The notes under the pieces were generated by a model. The model saw only the letters and a list, made by a program, of their open reading frames with translations, was not told where the DNA came from and made no database searches. A stretch of 64,000 bases of DNA from VMDJ01 sp038146785. Lineage in GTDB: Bacteria > Pseudomonadota > Gammaproteobacteria > Chromatiales > Chromatiaceae. Positions 35,587 to 43,197 of the stretch are shown here, one piece after another; positions within the stretch are counted from its first letter, which is position 1, and each line of letters starts with the position of its first letter. Location of the stretch: contig JAYQSI010000005.1 in the NCBI GenBank assembly GCA_038146785.1, forward strand, positions 77,960 to 141,959. The letters run 5' to 3'. Position numbers and translations under genes: made by a program.

Positions 35587-37808
35587 GTGATTTGTTCGCT
35601 GAAGAAGCGCGCGCAGAAGAGCTACGAAAGCTACTGCAATACCATAACCATCGTTATTACGTTCTCGACGACCCCGAGATCCCTGATATTGAATACGACA
35701 AGCTGTTGCGTGAGTTGCAGCAGATTGAAGCGGATCGACCTGATTTAAGAACCATTGATTCACCAACTCAGCGTGTGGGTGGTGCAGCACTGGATGCCTT
35801 TGAGCAGGTCACTCATGTGATTCCGATGTTGTCATTAGACAACGCCTTTGATGACGATGAGTTTGCAGCGTTTGATCAACGAGTCAAAGACCGACTGAGT
35901 AGCTCGGCGACTGTGCGTTATGCCGCAGAGCCAAAGCTAGATGGTTTGGCGATCAGTTTGCGTTATGAACAGGGCGTATTGGTTCAAGCCGCGACGCGCG
36001 GCGATGGTACAACCGGCGAAAATGTGACGGCAAATGTGCGCACCATTGGTTCTATTCCGTTGCGCTTGAGTGGCGATGATTATCCTGAGGTGCTTGAGGT
36101 TCGTGGCGAGATTTTCATGCCTAAAGCCGGCTTTGACGCATTGAACGAACGTCAGCGCGCTAAGGGTGAAAAGACCTTCGCCAATCCACGCAATGCTGCT
36201 GCAGGATCGCTTCGACAGCTCGATTCAAAGATTACCGCGACACGTCCCTTGGCGATGTATTGTTATGGTTTAGGTGAAGTCGTCGGGCATCCCATGGCGT
36301 CATCCCAATCTGAGAATATGCGCTTGCTCGCACAGTGGGGTTTGCCAACATCACCTGAGCTTAAGGTGTGTAAAGACAGTGCTGAGTGCGCTGCTTATTT
36401 CGCGTCAATTGGTGAGCGTCGCGACAGCTTGGCCTACGACATTGATGGCGTGGTGTTTAAGGTCGATCAGGTTGATTTACAAAAGCAGCTCGGTTTTGTC
36501 GCGCGTGCTCCGCGATGGGCGATTGCACAAAAGTTTCCTGCGCAAGAGCAATTGACTTTGCTTGAAGCGGTTGAGTTTCAGGTCGGACGCACAGGTGCGC
36601 TGACACCTGTTGCACGATTAAAGCCGGTGTTTGTCGGTGGTGTCACCGTCAGTAATGCAACGCTACACAACATGGATGAGATTGAGCGTAAAGATATCCG
36701 TGTTGGCGATACCGTGATTGTGCGTCGCGCTGGTGATGTCATTCCTGAGGTTGTCTCAGCAGTGCTGTCAGATCGACCTGATGATGCGCAGCCTATTCAC
36801 ATGCCTGAGCAATGCCCTGTGTGTGAGTCGCAGGTGGTGAGAATTAGCGGGGAGGCTGTAGCGCGCTGTACTGGCGGCTTGTTCTGTCAGGCGCAGCGTA
36901 AAGAAGCAATTAAACACTTTGCCTCTCGTAAGGCGATGGATATTGATGGCTTGGGTGACAAGATTGTTGAGCAGCTTGTCGATGAGCAGCTAATAAAAGA
37001 TCCAGCCGATTTGTTTGCTTTAGATGTGTCCACTGTAGCCAAGCTTGAGCGTATGGCTGAGAAGTCAGCGTCTAATCTGATCTCAAGTTTAGATAAAGCT
37101 AAGCACACCACCTTGCCGCGCTTTTTGTTTTCGCTCGGTATCTTGGGGATTGGTGAAACCATGGCAATGAATATTGCCAACACCTTGGGCTCACTTGAGG
37201 CGGTACAAAAGCTGACGTTACACGACTTGGTCGAATTGAAGTTATCCCAAGCTAAAGCCTTCTTGAAATATGCATCAGCTTTACCCAAAGAGTTGCGCGT
37301 CTCCATGATGCAGCCGCCGATGGATTTGAAGTGGTGTAGCAGTGCGCACATTGAATTGCTTGCTGAGCGATATGATTCAGTCGCTGATTTACTCAAGCAG
37401 TCGCCAGAGGCGTTAGTTAATCAACCAACCATCAATATCGAAGGCTTAGGCGATGTGCTTGCTGAGAAGCTCGTGATGTTCTTCCGTCAGCCGCATAACC
37501 AAGATGTTTTGAATAAGCTGATAGCCGCTGGTGTGCAGTGGCCTGCAATCGAGAAGGTGGATGTATCTGACAGTGAGCTGGCCGGCCTGTCATTTGTGCT
37601 GACGGGCACCTTATCGCAACCGCGTGATGCGTATAAGGCGCGTTTGTTAGCGGCTGGGGCGAAAGTGGTGGGTAGTGTGTCGAAGAACACAAATTACCTG
37701 GTTGCAGGTGAGTCTGCCGGTTCCAAGCTAAGCAAGGCCGAATCGCTTGGTGTGCCTGTATTAGATGAAGCGGCTATTGAGGCTATGTTGGCCAAAGCCG
37801 GCGTTTAG
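35583..37808 (+). CDS. ligA: NAD-dependent DNA ligase LigA
   Basis: A 741-residue ligase that seals nicks in replication and repair. In order it has domain Ia (HNHRYYVLDDPEIPDIEYD), the adenylation domain with K118 in EPKLDG, an OB fold, a Cys4 zinc finger (CPVCESQ ... CTGGLFCQ), HhH repeats (IDGLGDKIVEQLVDE; NIEGLGDVLAEKLV) and a C-terminal BRCT domain (GLSFVLTGTLSQPRDAY). It is about 70 residues longer than the E. coli enzyme. Translation is probably coupled to zipA through the ATGA overlap. Confidence 0.96.
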   Translation: MSDLFAEEARAEELRKLLQYHNHRYYVLDDPEIPDIEYDKLLRELQQIEADRPDLRTIDSPTQRVGGAALDAFEQVTHVIPMLSLDNAFDDDEFAAFDQRVKDRLSSSATVRYAAEPKLDGLAISLRYEQGVLVQAATRGDGTTGENVTANVRTIGSIPLRLSGDDYPEVLEVRGEIFMPKAGFDALNERQRAKGEKTFANPRNAAAGSLRQLDSKITATRPLAMYCYGLGEVVGHPMASSQSENMRLLAQWGLPTSPELKVCKDSAECAAYFASIGERRDSLAYDIDGVVFKVDQVDLQKQLGFVARAPRWAIAQKFPAQEQLTLLEAVEFQVGRTGALTPVARLKPVFVGGVTVSNATLHNMDEIERKDIRVGDTVIVRRAGDVIPEVVSAVLSDRPDDAQPIHMPEQCPVCESQVVRISGEAVARCTGGLFCQAQRKEAIKHFASRKAMDIDGLGDKIVEQLVDEQLIKDPADLFALDVSTVAKLERMAEKSASNLISSLDKAKHTTLPRFLFSLGILGIGETMAMNIANTLGSLEAVQKLTLHDLVELKLSQAKAFLKYASALPKELRVSMMQPPMDLKWCSSAHIELLAERYDSVADLLKQSPEALVNQPTINIEGLGDVLAEKLVMFFRQPHNQDVLNKLIAAGVQWPAIEKVDVSDSELAGLSFVLTGTLSQPRDAYKARLLAAGAKVVGSVSKNTNYLVAGESAGSKLSKAESLGVPVLDEAAIEAMLAKAGV

Positions 37809-37854
37809 TCGTTTAAATCCTGAATTATTTCAGTCTTGGTGCATATGCCGATGT

Positions 37855-37881
37855 TCTCTCCTCACATTCCATAAGGAGAGA
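37855..37881 (+). promoter_or_regulatory. Hairpin that masks the SD of the small secreted protein
   Basis: TCTCTCCT (37855-37862) and AGGAGAGA (37874-37881) are perfect 8-bp complements with an 11-nt loop. The right arm contains the only SD (AGGAG), 6 bp before the ATG at 37885. In the mRNA the ribosome site would be double-stranded, which suggests control by temperature, a trans factor or a small RNA. Confidence 0.6.
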
Positions 37882-37884
37882 TAA

Positions 37885-38136
37885 ATGAAATTACTCAAAA
37901 CACTGTCAATCGCTAGCGTGATGGGTGCTATGGCGCTCTCAGGTAACGTTCTTGCTGATAATGTTTGTAAAGGCATGGCTGAGAATGATTGCGCTGCATC
38001 TAATGCTTGTCGTTGGGTTGATTCGTATAAGCGCAAAGATGGCCGCGACGTACAGGGCTATTGCCGTAATGCACCGCGTAATATGAAAGATATTTCAGGC
38101 ATGCTCGACAGCATGAAAAAGCCAGCAGATTCTTAA
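37885..38136 (+). CDS. Small secreted cysteine-rich protein
   Basis: An 83-residue protein with a signal peptide (MKLLKTLSIASVMGAMALSG, likely cleaved after VLA near residue 25). The mature part of about 58 residues has four cysteines and the pattern CKGMAENDCAASNACRWVDS followed by RKDGRDVQGYC. Similar short Cys/Trp patterns occur in uncharacterised exported proteins of marine bacteria; no function is known to me. It has its own SD and downstream terminator, so it is a stand-alone gene. Confidence 0.75.
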   Translation: MKLLKTLSIASVMGAMALSGNVLADNVCKGMAENDCAASNACRWVDSYKRKDGRDVQGYCRNAPRNMKDISGMLDSMKKPADS

Positions 38137-38160
38137 AACATTATTTGGCTTCTTTTTAGT

Positions 38161-38203
38161 AAGCCGACTTGTTATCGTTAAGCGGTAACTTGTCGGTTTT
38201 TTT
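38161..38203 (+). terminator. Strong intrinsic terminator abutting the next start codon
   Basis: CCGAC/GTCGG and an inner GTTATCG/CGGTAAC stem (TTAAG loop, TT/TT internal mismatch) are followed by seven T (38197-38203). The very next base begins the ATG of the Kef-type gene. Confidence 0.85.
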
Positions 38204-39373
38204 ATGCCTACTGATTCGATTGTTTTTACTGTTTTCTTGATATTCACCGGTGCGGCTCTAGTGGCCACATTGGCGTTATATGCGCGGCAATCTTTGTTGG
38301 TCGCTTATATCTTCCTCGGCGCATTGTTAGGTCCGTGGGGTTTGGAGTTGGTTTCCGATGCTGAGCTGGTTCGTGAGACCGCAGAGTTTGGCATTATCTT
38401 TTTGTTGTTCTTGTTGGGTTTGAATCTTCAGCCTCAAGAGCTTTTTCATATGGTGCGCAAGACCACGTGGGTCACTGTATGGAGTAGTTTTTCTTTTGCT
38501 GCCTTTGGTTTTGCCATAGCAATGGCCTTTGGGTTTAGCGTGGCAGAATCATTACTGGTTGGTGGCGCTGCTACTTTCTCCAGCACGATTATTGGCTTGA
38601 AGTTGCTACCAACCACGGTTCTGCATCATCAGCGAAGTGGTGAGGTAATCATCAGTATTTTGCTGTTGCAGGACTTAATCGCGATTTTCTTGCTGATCTT
38701 GGTGCAAAGCGTGGGGGCGGGTGATGTTTCTTTGATGGCATTGCTCAAGCCACTCGTTATGTTGCCGGCATTGATGGGTGTGGTGTGGCTTGCTAACCGA
38801 TACATCTTGTTGTTTTTGATTGCTCGCTTTGATCGCATTCAGGAATACGTCTTCTTATTAGCCATCGGTTGGTGTCTAGGTATCGCGGAATTAGCGATGT
38901 TATTTGGCTTGTCTGCTGAGATCGGAGCCTTTATTGCAGGCATCACGTTGGCGAGTAGTCCCATCGCACTATTTATTGCAGAAAGCCTAAAGCCGTTGCG
39001 TGACTTCTTCTTGGTGCTGTTCTTCTTCTCGTTGGGCGCCGGGTTTGATTTGTCACAGATTAACGATGTTCTTTTACCTGCGGCCTTATTGGCGGTTGGT
39101 TTGATGCTGTTAAAGCCATGGATCTTTAAGAAGCTGCTTCTAGGTATCGGTGAGTCTGAAAAGCGCTCACATGAGGTTGGATACCGTTTGGGTCAGATGA
39201 GTGAGTTCTCTTTGCTTGTGGTTGTTTTGGCTGTTGAGGTGGGCGCGCTCAGTGCTAAAGCATCTTATATGGTGCAACTGGCAACCTTGATGACCTTCTT
39301 GATCTCGTCTTATCTAGTGGTTGCGCGTTTCCCAACACCGATTGCGGTTAAGGATGAGTTAAGACGCGATTGA
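38204..39373 (+). CDS. Kef-type sodium/proton antiporter without RCK domain
   Basis: A 389-residue CPA2-family membrane protein with about 11 to 12 hydrophobic segments and the conserved AEFGIIFLLFLLGLNLQ and ATFSSTIIGLKLL motifs. Unlike the paralogue at 6063-8039 it ends after the membrane domain. It probably exchanges Na+ or K+ for H+. The ATG follows directly on a terminator T-tract, leaving no SD. The first membrane segment starts at residue 5, so a later start is unlikely. Confidence 0.85.
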   Translation: MPTDSIVFTVFLIFTGAALVATLALYARQSLLVAYIFLGALLGPWGLELVSDAELVRETAEFGIIFLLFLLGLNLQPQELFHMVRKTTWVTVWSSFSFAAFGFAIAMAFGFSVAESLLVGGAATFSSTIIGLKLLPTTVLHHQRSGEVIISILLLQDLIAIFLLILVQSVGAGDVSLMALLKPLVMLPALMGVVWLANRYILLFLIARFDRIQEYVFLLAIGWCLGIAELAMLFGLSAEIGAFIAGITLASSPIALFIAESLKPLRDFFLVLFFFSLGAGFDLSQINDVLLPAALLAVGLMLLKPWIFKKLLLGIGESEKRSHEVGYRLGQMSEFSLLVVVLAVEVGALSAKASYMVQLATLMTFLISSYLVVARFPTPIAVKDELRRD

Positions 39374-39409
39374 TCTCGCGCTTTTGTTTGACGTCGGTAT
39401 CATGTCGTT

Positions 39410-40129
39410 ATGTCAAAGCAAACACCGAAAGATTCTTATGTGATCCATCCAATCGGTAGGGTGGAGTCTCCTTATGCTGAGAAATTTGGTACGCCCCGTC
39501 AGCCTGGTTTAGTTAAGGCGGCTTTGGGTAAGTTATGTTTATCTGCCGATTATGCAAAAGCTGAGGCGTTAGAAGGTCTAGAAGGCTTTTCTCATCTTTG
39601 GGTGATCTTTGTATTTGATCGTTGTGATGGTCAGGCGAAGCTATCGGTGAGGCCGCCGCGTTTAGGGGGCAATGCCAATATCGGTGTGTTTGCCAGTCGC
39701 TCGCCGTTTCGACCGAATAATTTAGGGCTATCGGTGTTGAAGATCGAATCGATAGATAAGCAGCGTGGTGTGATTACGGTCAGTGGTCTAGATCTCGTGA
39801 ATGACACCCCCATTATTGATATCAAACCTTACGTGCCGTATGTCGACGCAGTGTTGGATGCGGCCAGTGGTTTTGCTGAGGGCGCCCCAACTGAGATAGC
39901 GGTAGTGTTTGATGAGAGCGCTAATCAGCAGTTACAACAATTGCCAGATGGCGATGCGTTAAAGCAATTAATCGAGCAAACATTGGGGTTTGATCCACGA
40001 CCTGCGTATAAAAAAGAGAAGACCGATGAGCAGGTGTATGGCACTGCGTTAGGTGCTTGGAATGTGCGTTGGCAAGTGGAGCAAGAGCACATCCGTGTGC
40101 TGACACTCGAGCCTTATTCAGTAATTTGA
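39410..40129 (+). CDS. trmO: tRNA (N6-threonylcarbamoyladenosine37-N6)-methyltransferase TrmO
   Basis: A 239-residue TrmO (formerly TsaA/YaeB) that methylates t6A37 to m6t6A in Thr tRNAs using SAM. The beta-barrel core shows YVIHPIGRVESPY, FGTPRQPGL, the SAM-site FASRSPFRPNNLGLSVLKIE, and VNDTPIIDIKPYVPYVDA, plus a C-terminal domain (FDPRPAYKKE). Length matches the family. The 3' end overlaps the convergent DUF1244 gene by 16 bp. Confidence 0.93.
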   Translation: MSKQTPKDSYVIHPIGRVESPYAEKFGTPRQPGLVKAALGKLCLSADYAKAEALEGLEGFSHLWVIFVFDRCDGQAKLSVRPPRLGGNANIGVFASRSPFRPNNLGLSVLKIESIDKQRGVITVSGLDLVNDTPIIDIKPYVPYVDAVLDAASGFAEGAPTEIAVVFDESANQQLQQLPDGDALKQLIEQTLGFDPRPAYKKEKTDEQVYGTALGAWNVRWQVEQEHIRVLTLEPYSVI

Positions 40130-40419
40130 TCTGGCTTTAGGGCGTTGTATTTATCAAGCTGCTCTTGAGTGGCTTTTTCTTGGTGGTTGTTCTTCCATTC
40201 ATCGTAAGTCATGCCGTACACAATCTCTCGCGCTTGGTCGTAATCCATTTCGATGCCGACGTCTTTGGCGCCACCCATTAACCACTTTGACATGCAGTTG
40301 CGGCAGAAGCCGGCCATGTTCATCAGGTCAATGTTTTGCACATCTTTACGCTTTTGAAAGTGAGAAACGAGCTTGCGCCATGCGAGCGCTTCCATTTGCA
40401 TTTGTTGTTCGGGTGTCAT
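40114..40419 (-). CDS. DUF1244 family protein
   Basis: A 101-residue SMc04008-like protein. Conserved features are AWRKLVSHFQKRKDVQNIDL, the Cys pair in NMAGFCRNCMSKWL, and IVYGMTYDEWK. The Cys-x2-Cys hints at metal or redox chemistry, but no function is established. It lies 8 bp after cnoX and is likely its operon partner. Confidence 0.88.
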   Translation of the reverse strand: MTPEQQMQMEALAWRKLVSHFQKRKDVQNIDLMNMAGFCRNCMSKWLMGGAKDVGIEMDYDQAREIVYGMTYDEWKNNHQEKATQEQLDKYNALKPDQITE

Positions 40420-40427
40420 GAGTGTTC

Positions 40428-41288
40428 CTAGTGCATGAGGTTAAACATTTGGCGACGTGCTTGATTAACGATTGGATCGTCTCCCAGCATGTCGAGTAAT
40501 TGGATGAGTGTTTTGCGAGCGGCATCATCATTCCAGTTCAGCTCGCGCATCATGATGCCAAGCAATTGCTGAATCGCAGATTCAATCTGCCCTTGAGTGA
40601 TATCGCGAAGCGCAAGGGTGTAACGAGACTGATGGTCGTTGGCATCTTTTTCCAGAGCAGCTTCTGCTGCTGTGATGCTGGTTGGGTCTGGTGTGAGTTC
40701 GGCAAAGTGAAGCTGACCACGGATCTTGCTGATCTCAGGTGAGTTTTGTTGATCTTCTGGTAGGGCATCAATGGCAAATTTTGCAGCATCGAAATTGCCA
40801 AGCGCTGCATGTGCTTTCGCCATCGCGATCAGGATCAAATAATTGTTTGGATCGGCTGCTTGGGCTGGTGCGAGCAGTTCAAGTGCTTCAGCAAATTGTC
40901 CCATCGCCATCATTTGTTCGGCTTGCGGTAGGACAGAGTTGGTTTCACGAGGGATGTGCTTATCCAAGAAGGTGCGAATGTCAGCTTCTGGCAGTGCGCC
41001 AGCAAACTCATCCACTTGAGCGCCATCTTTGAATAGTTTGACAGTAGGAATGCTGCGAATGCCGAACTGTGCCGCAATCTCCTGCTGCTCTTCGGTATTG
41101 AGTTTCGCCAGAATGAATTTGCCTTGGTATTCCTCTGCTAGTTTGCTGAGAAGCGGCATTAAGATTTGGCAGGGTTGGCACCAGCTGGCCCAAAAATCGA
41201 TAAGAACCGGTGTCTGTTGGGAGTCGCGCAGAACAACCTGTTCAAAATTTTCTAACGTTAAATCAATGATAAAAGGTGATTCGCTCAT
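40428..41288 (-). CDS. cnoX: Chaperedoxin CnoX (YbbN family)
   Basis: A 286-residue protein with an N-terminal thioredoxin domain (active site W36-C-Q-P-C40; RSIPTVKLF with the cis-Pro) and a C-terminal TPR region (AEALELLAPAQAADPNNY, AALEKDANDHQSRYTLAL). CnoX proteins hold unfolding substrates during oxidative stress and pass them to GroEL or DnaK. Unlike E. coli CnoX, both active-site cysteines are present, so it may also reduce disulfides. Compare the SGPC paralogue at the left edge. It is divergent from trxC. Confidence 0.92.
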   Translation of the reverse strand: MSESPFIIDLTLENFEQVVLRDSQQTPVLIDFWASWCQPCQILMPLLSKLAEEYQGKFILAKLNTEEQQEIAAQFGIRSIPTVKLFKDGAQVDEFAGALPEADIRTFLDKHIPRETNSVLPQAEQMMAMGQFAEALELLAPAQAADPNNYLILIAMAKAHAALGNFDAAKFAIDALPEDQQNSPEISKIRGQLHFAELTPDPTSITAAEAALEKDANDHQSRYTLALRDITQGQIESAIQQLLGIMMRELNWNDDAARKTLIQLLDMLGDDPIVNQARRQMFNLMH

Positions 41289-41403
41289 CTATATAAAGCC
41301 TTGTTGGTCGTCATCTGCATGAAATAGGGGCGGTAATACAAGCTTTCAACTTGAATTTGCCTAACTTGCCACAATTTAAGAGGCATTGATATGGAGTAAA
41401 TGT

Positions 41404-41844
41404 ATGTCAGATCCTATCCAGATGGTTTGCCCAAGTTGTGGTGGTGTTAATCGAGCACCTGTTGAGCGCGCCAAAGAGGCTAAGTGTGGTCATTGCAAGT
41501 CAATGCTTTTTCAAGGCATGCCTGTTGATGTGGATGCGGTGAGCTTTGCGAAACATGTGAGTAAGGGTGAAGTGCCCTTATTGGTCGACTTTTGGGCACC
41601 ATGGTGTGGCCCTTGCAAAATGATGGCGCCGGCATTTAGTCAGGCGGCGACAAAGCTAGAGCCGCGGGTGAGATTGCTTAAGGTCAATACTGAGCAGCAG
41701 TCAGGTCTGGCGGGTCAATTTGGTATTCGTAGCATTCCAACGCTGATGTTGATCCACAAGGGTAGAGAGATCGATCGACTATCTGGCGCGCTTGATGCGG
41801 CTGGTTTGATTGCTTGGACTGAGCAGGCACTGAAAAAAGCCTGA
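41404..41844 (+). CDS. trxC: Thioredoxin 2 (TrxC)
   Basis: A 146-residue cytoplasmic thioredoxin with an N-terminal zinc finger (C9-x2-C12 ... C28-x2-C31) and active site FWAPWCGPCKMM. The finger tunes the redox potential; in E. coli trxC is under OxyR. ATG 41404 with GGAG upstream is chosen over ATG 41386. Divergence from cnoX over a 115-bp gap suggests shared stress control, though I see no clear operator. Confidence 0.95.
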   Translation: MSDPIQMVCPSCGGVNRAPVERAKEAKCGHCKSMLFQGMPVDVDAVSFAKHVSKGEVPLLVDFWAPWCGPCKMMAPAFSQAATKLEPRVRLLKVNTEQQSGLAGQFGIRSIPTLMLIHKGREIDRLSGALDAAGLIAWTEQALKKA

Positions 41845-42016
41845 AAGAATTCAATTATTAAAGAATTTTGTAAGATTTCGCCTAGCACCAGGGGGAGGAC
41901 TCGCGTACAATTTCTTTCTCAGAGTTAGCCGTCAGAGTTGACTCTACCCAAGCCCCTGAACCCTAGCCGAATTGGATCCCAATTGAGAACTTTTTCGGCC
42001 ACTTGTGTGCGTGACA

Positions 42017-43144
42017 ATGAGCAAACCAGCGATTTTAGTTCTTGAAGATGGCAGCGTTTTTCGCGGTCAATCGATCGGTGCTGACGGCCAGACCGTTGGT
42101 GAAGTGGTTTTCAATACAGCCCTCACCGGATATCAAGAGATACTGACTGATCCCTCATATGCGCGTCAGATTGTCACCTTGACCTATCCGCACATTGGCA
42201 ACACCGGTGTAAATAAAGAAGACGAAGAGTCGGGTGATATTTACGCTGCAGGCTTGGTGATTCGAGATCTACCGCTTCTGGTGAGTAACTTCCGCAGTGA
42301 ACAAGCACTGGATGCATACCTTCGTGAGCATAATATTGTCGGTATCGCAGATATCGATACCCGTCGTCTAACCCGAATCTTGCGTGAGAAAGGCGCCCAA
42401 GCGGGCTGCATTCTTGCAGGTGATTCAGTGGATGAGGCAACCGCACTGGCTGCGGCTAAAGCTTTCCCTGGTCTTAAGGGAATGGATTTGGCTAAGGAAG
42501 TCACCACCAAAGCAGCGTATGAGTGGAATGAGACGAGCTGGTCACTAGAGCATGGCCATCAAACGGTTGCTGCTGAAGATCAAAAATTCCATGTTGTCGC
42601 TTATGACTTTGGCGTTAAGCGCAACATTCTTCGTATGTTGGTTGATCGCGGCTGCCGCTTGACGGTTGTTCCTGCAAAAACACCAGCTGAAGATGTTATG
42701 GCAATGAATCCCGATGGCGTCTTTTTATCAAATGGTCCTGGCGATCCAGAGCCATGTGATTACGCCATTGATGCAATTAAGACGATTGTTGATTCAGGTA
42801 AGCCGACTTTTGGTATTTGCTTGGGGCATCAATTGTTGGCGCTTGCGAGTGATGCCAAAACGATGAAGATGAAGTTTGGTCACCATGGTGCGAACCATCC
42901 GGTGCAAAACTTAGATGACAAGACGGTGATGATCTCAAGCCAGAACCACGGTTTTGCGGTTGATGAGCAAAGCATGCCAAACACATTGCGTGTGACGCAT
43001 GCCTCTTTGTTTGATGGTTCGATTCAAGGTATCCATCGAACTGATAAGCCGGCCTTCGGTTTTCAAGGCCACCCGGAGGCAAGCCCGGGACCGCACGATG
43101 TGGCACCGGTCTTTGACCATTTCATCGAATTGATGAACCAGTAA
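42017..43144 (+). CDS. carA: Carbamoyl-phosphate synthase small subunit
   Basis: A 375-residue glutaminase subunit that feeds ammonia to CarB for arginine and pyrimidine synthesis. It has the N-terminal CPSase domain (LVLEDGSVFRGQSIG, FNTALTGYQEILTDPSY) and a class-I glutamine amidotransferase with nucleophile Cys in FGICLGHQLLALA and the His-Glu of GFQGHPEASPGPHD. ATG 42017 (MSKPAILVLEDG) is preferred over GTG 42005. carB follows after 53 bp. Confidence 0.96.
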   Translation: MSKPAILVLEDGSVFRGQSIGADGQTVGEVVFNTALTGYQEILTDPSYARQIVTLTYPHIGNTGVNKEDEESGDIYAAGLVIRDLPLLVSNFRSEQALDAYLREHNIVGIADIDTRRLTRILREKGAQAGCILAGDSVDEATALAAAKAFPGLKGMDLAKEVTTKAAYEWNETSWSLEHGHQTVAAEDQKFHVVAYDFGVKRNILRMLVDRGCRLTVVPAKTPAEDVMAMNPDGVFLSNGPGDPEPCDYAIDAIKTIVDSGKPTFGICLGHQLLALASDAKTMKMKFGHHGANHPVQNLDDKTVMISSQNHGFAVDEQSMPNTLRVTHASLFDGSIQGIHRTDKPAFGFQGHPEASPGPHDVAPVFDHFIELMNQ

Positions 43145-43197
43145 ATAATGAATTGAAGTAGGGGACGTTAAGTCCTCTTTTATTGCACGAGCACGAC

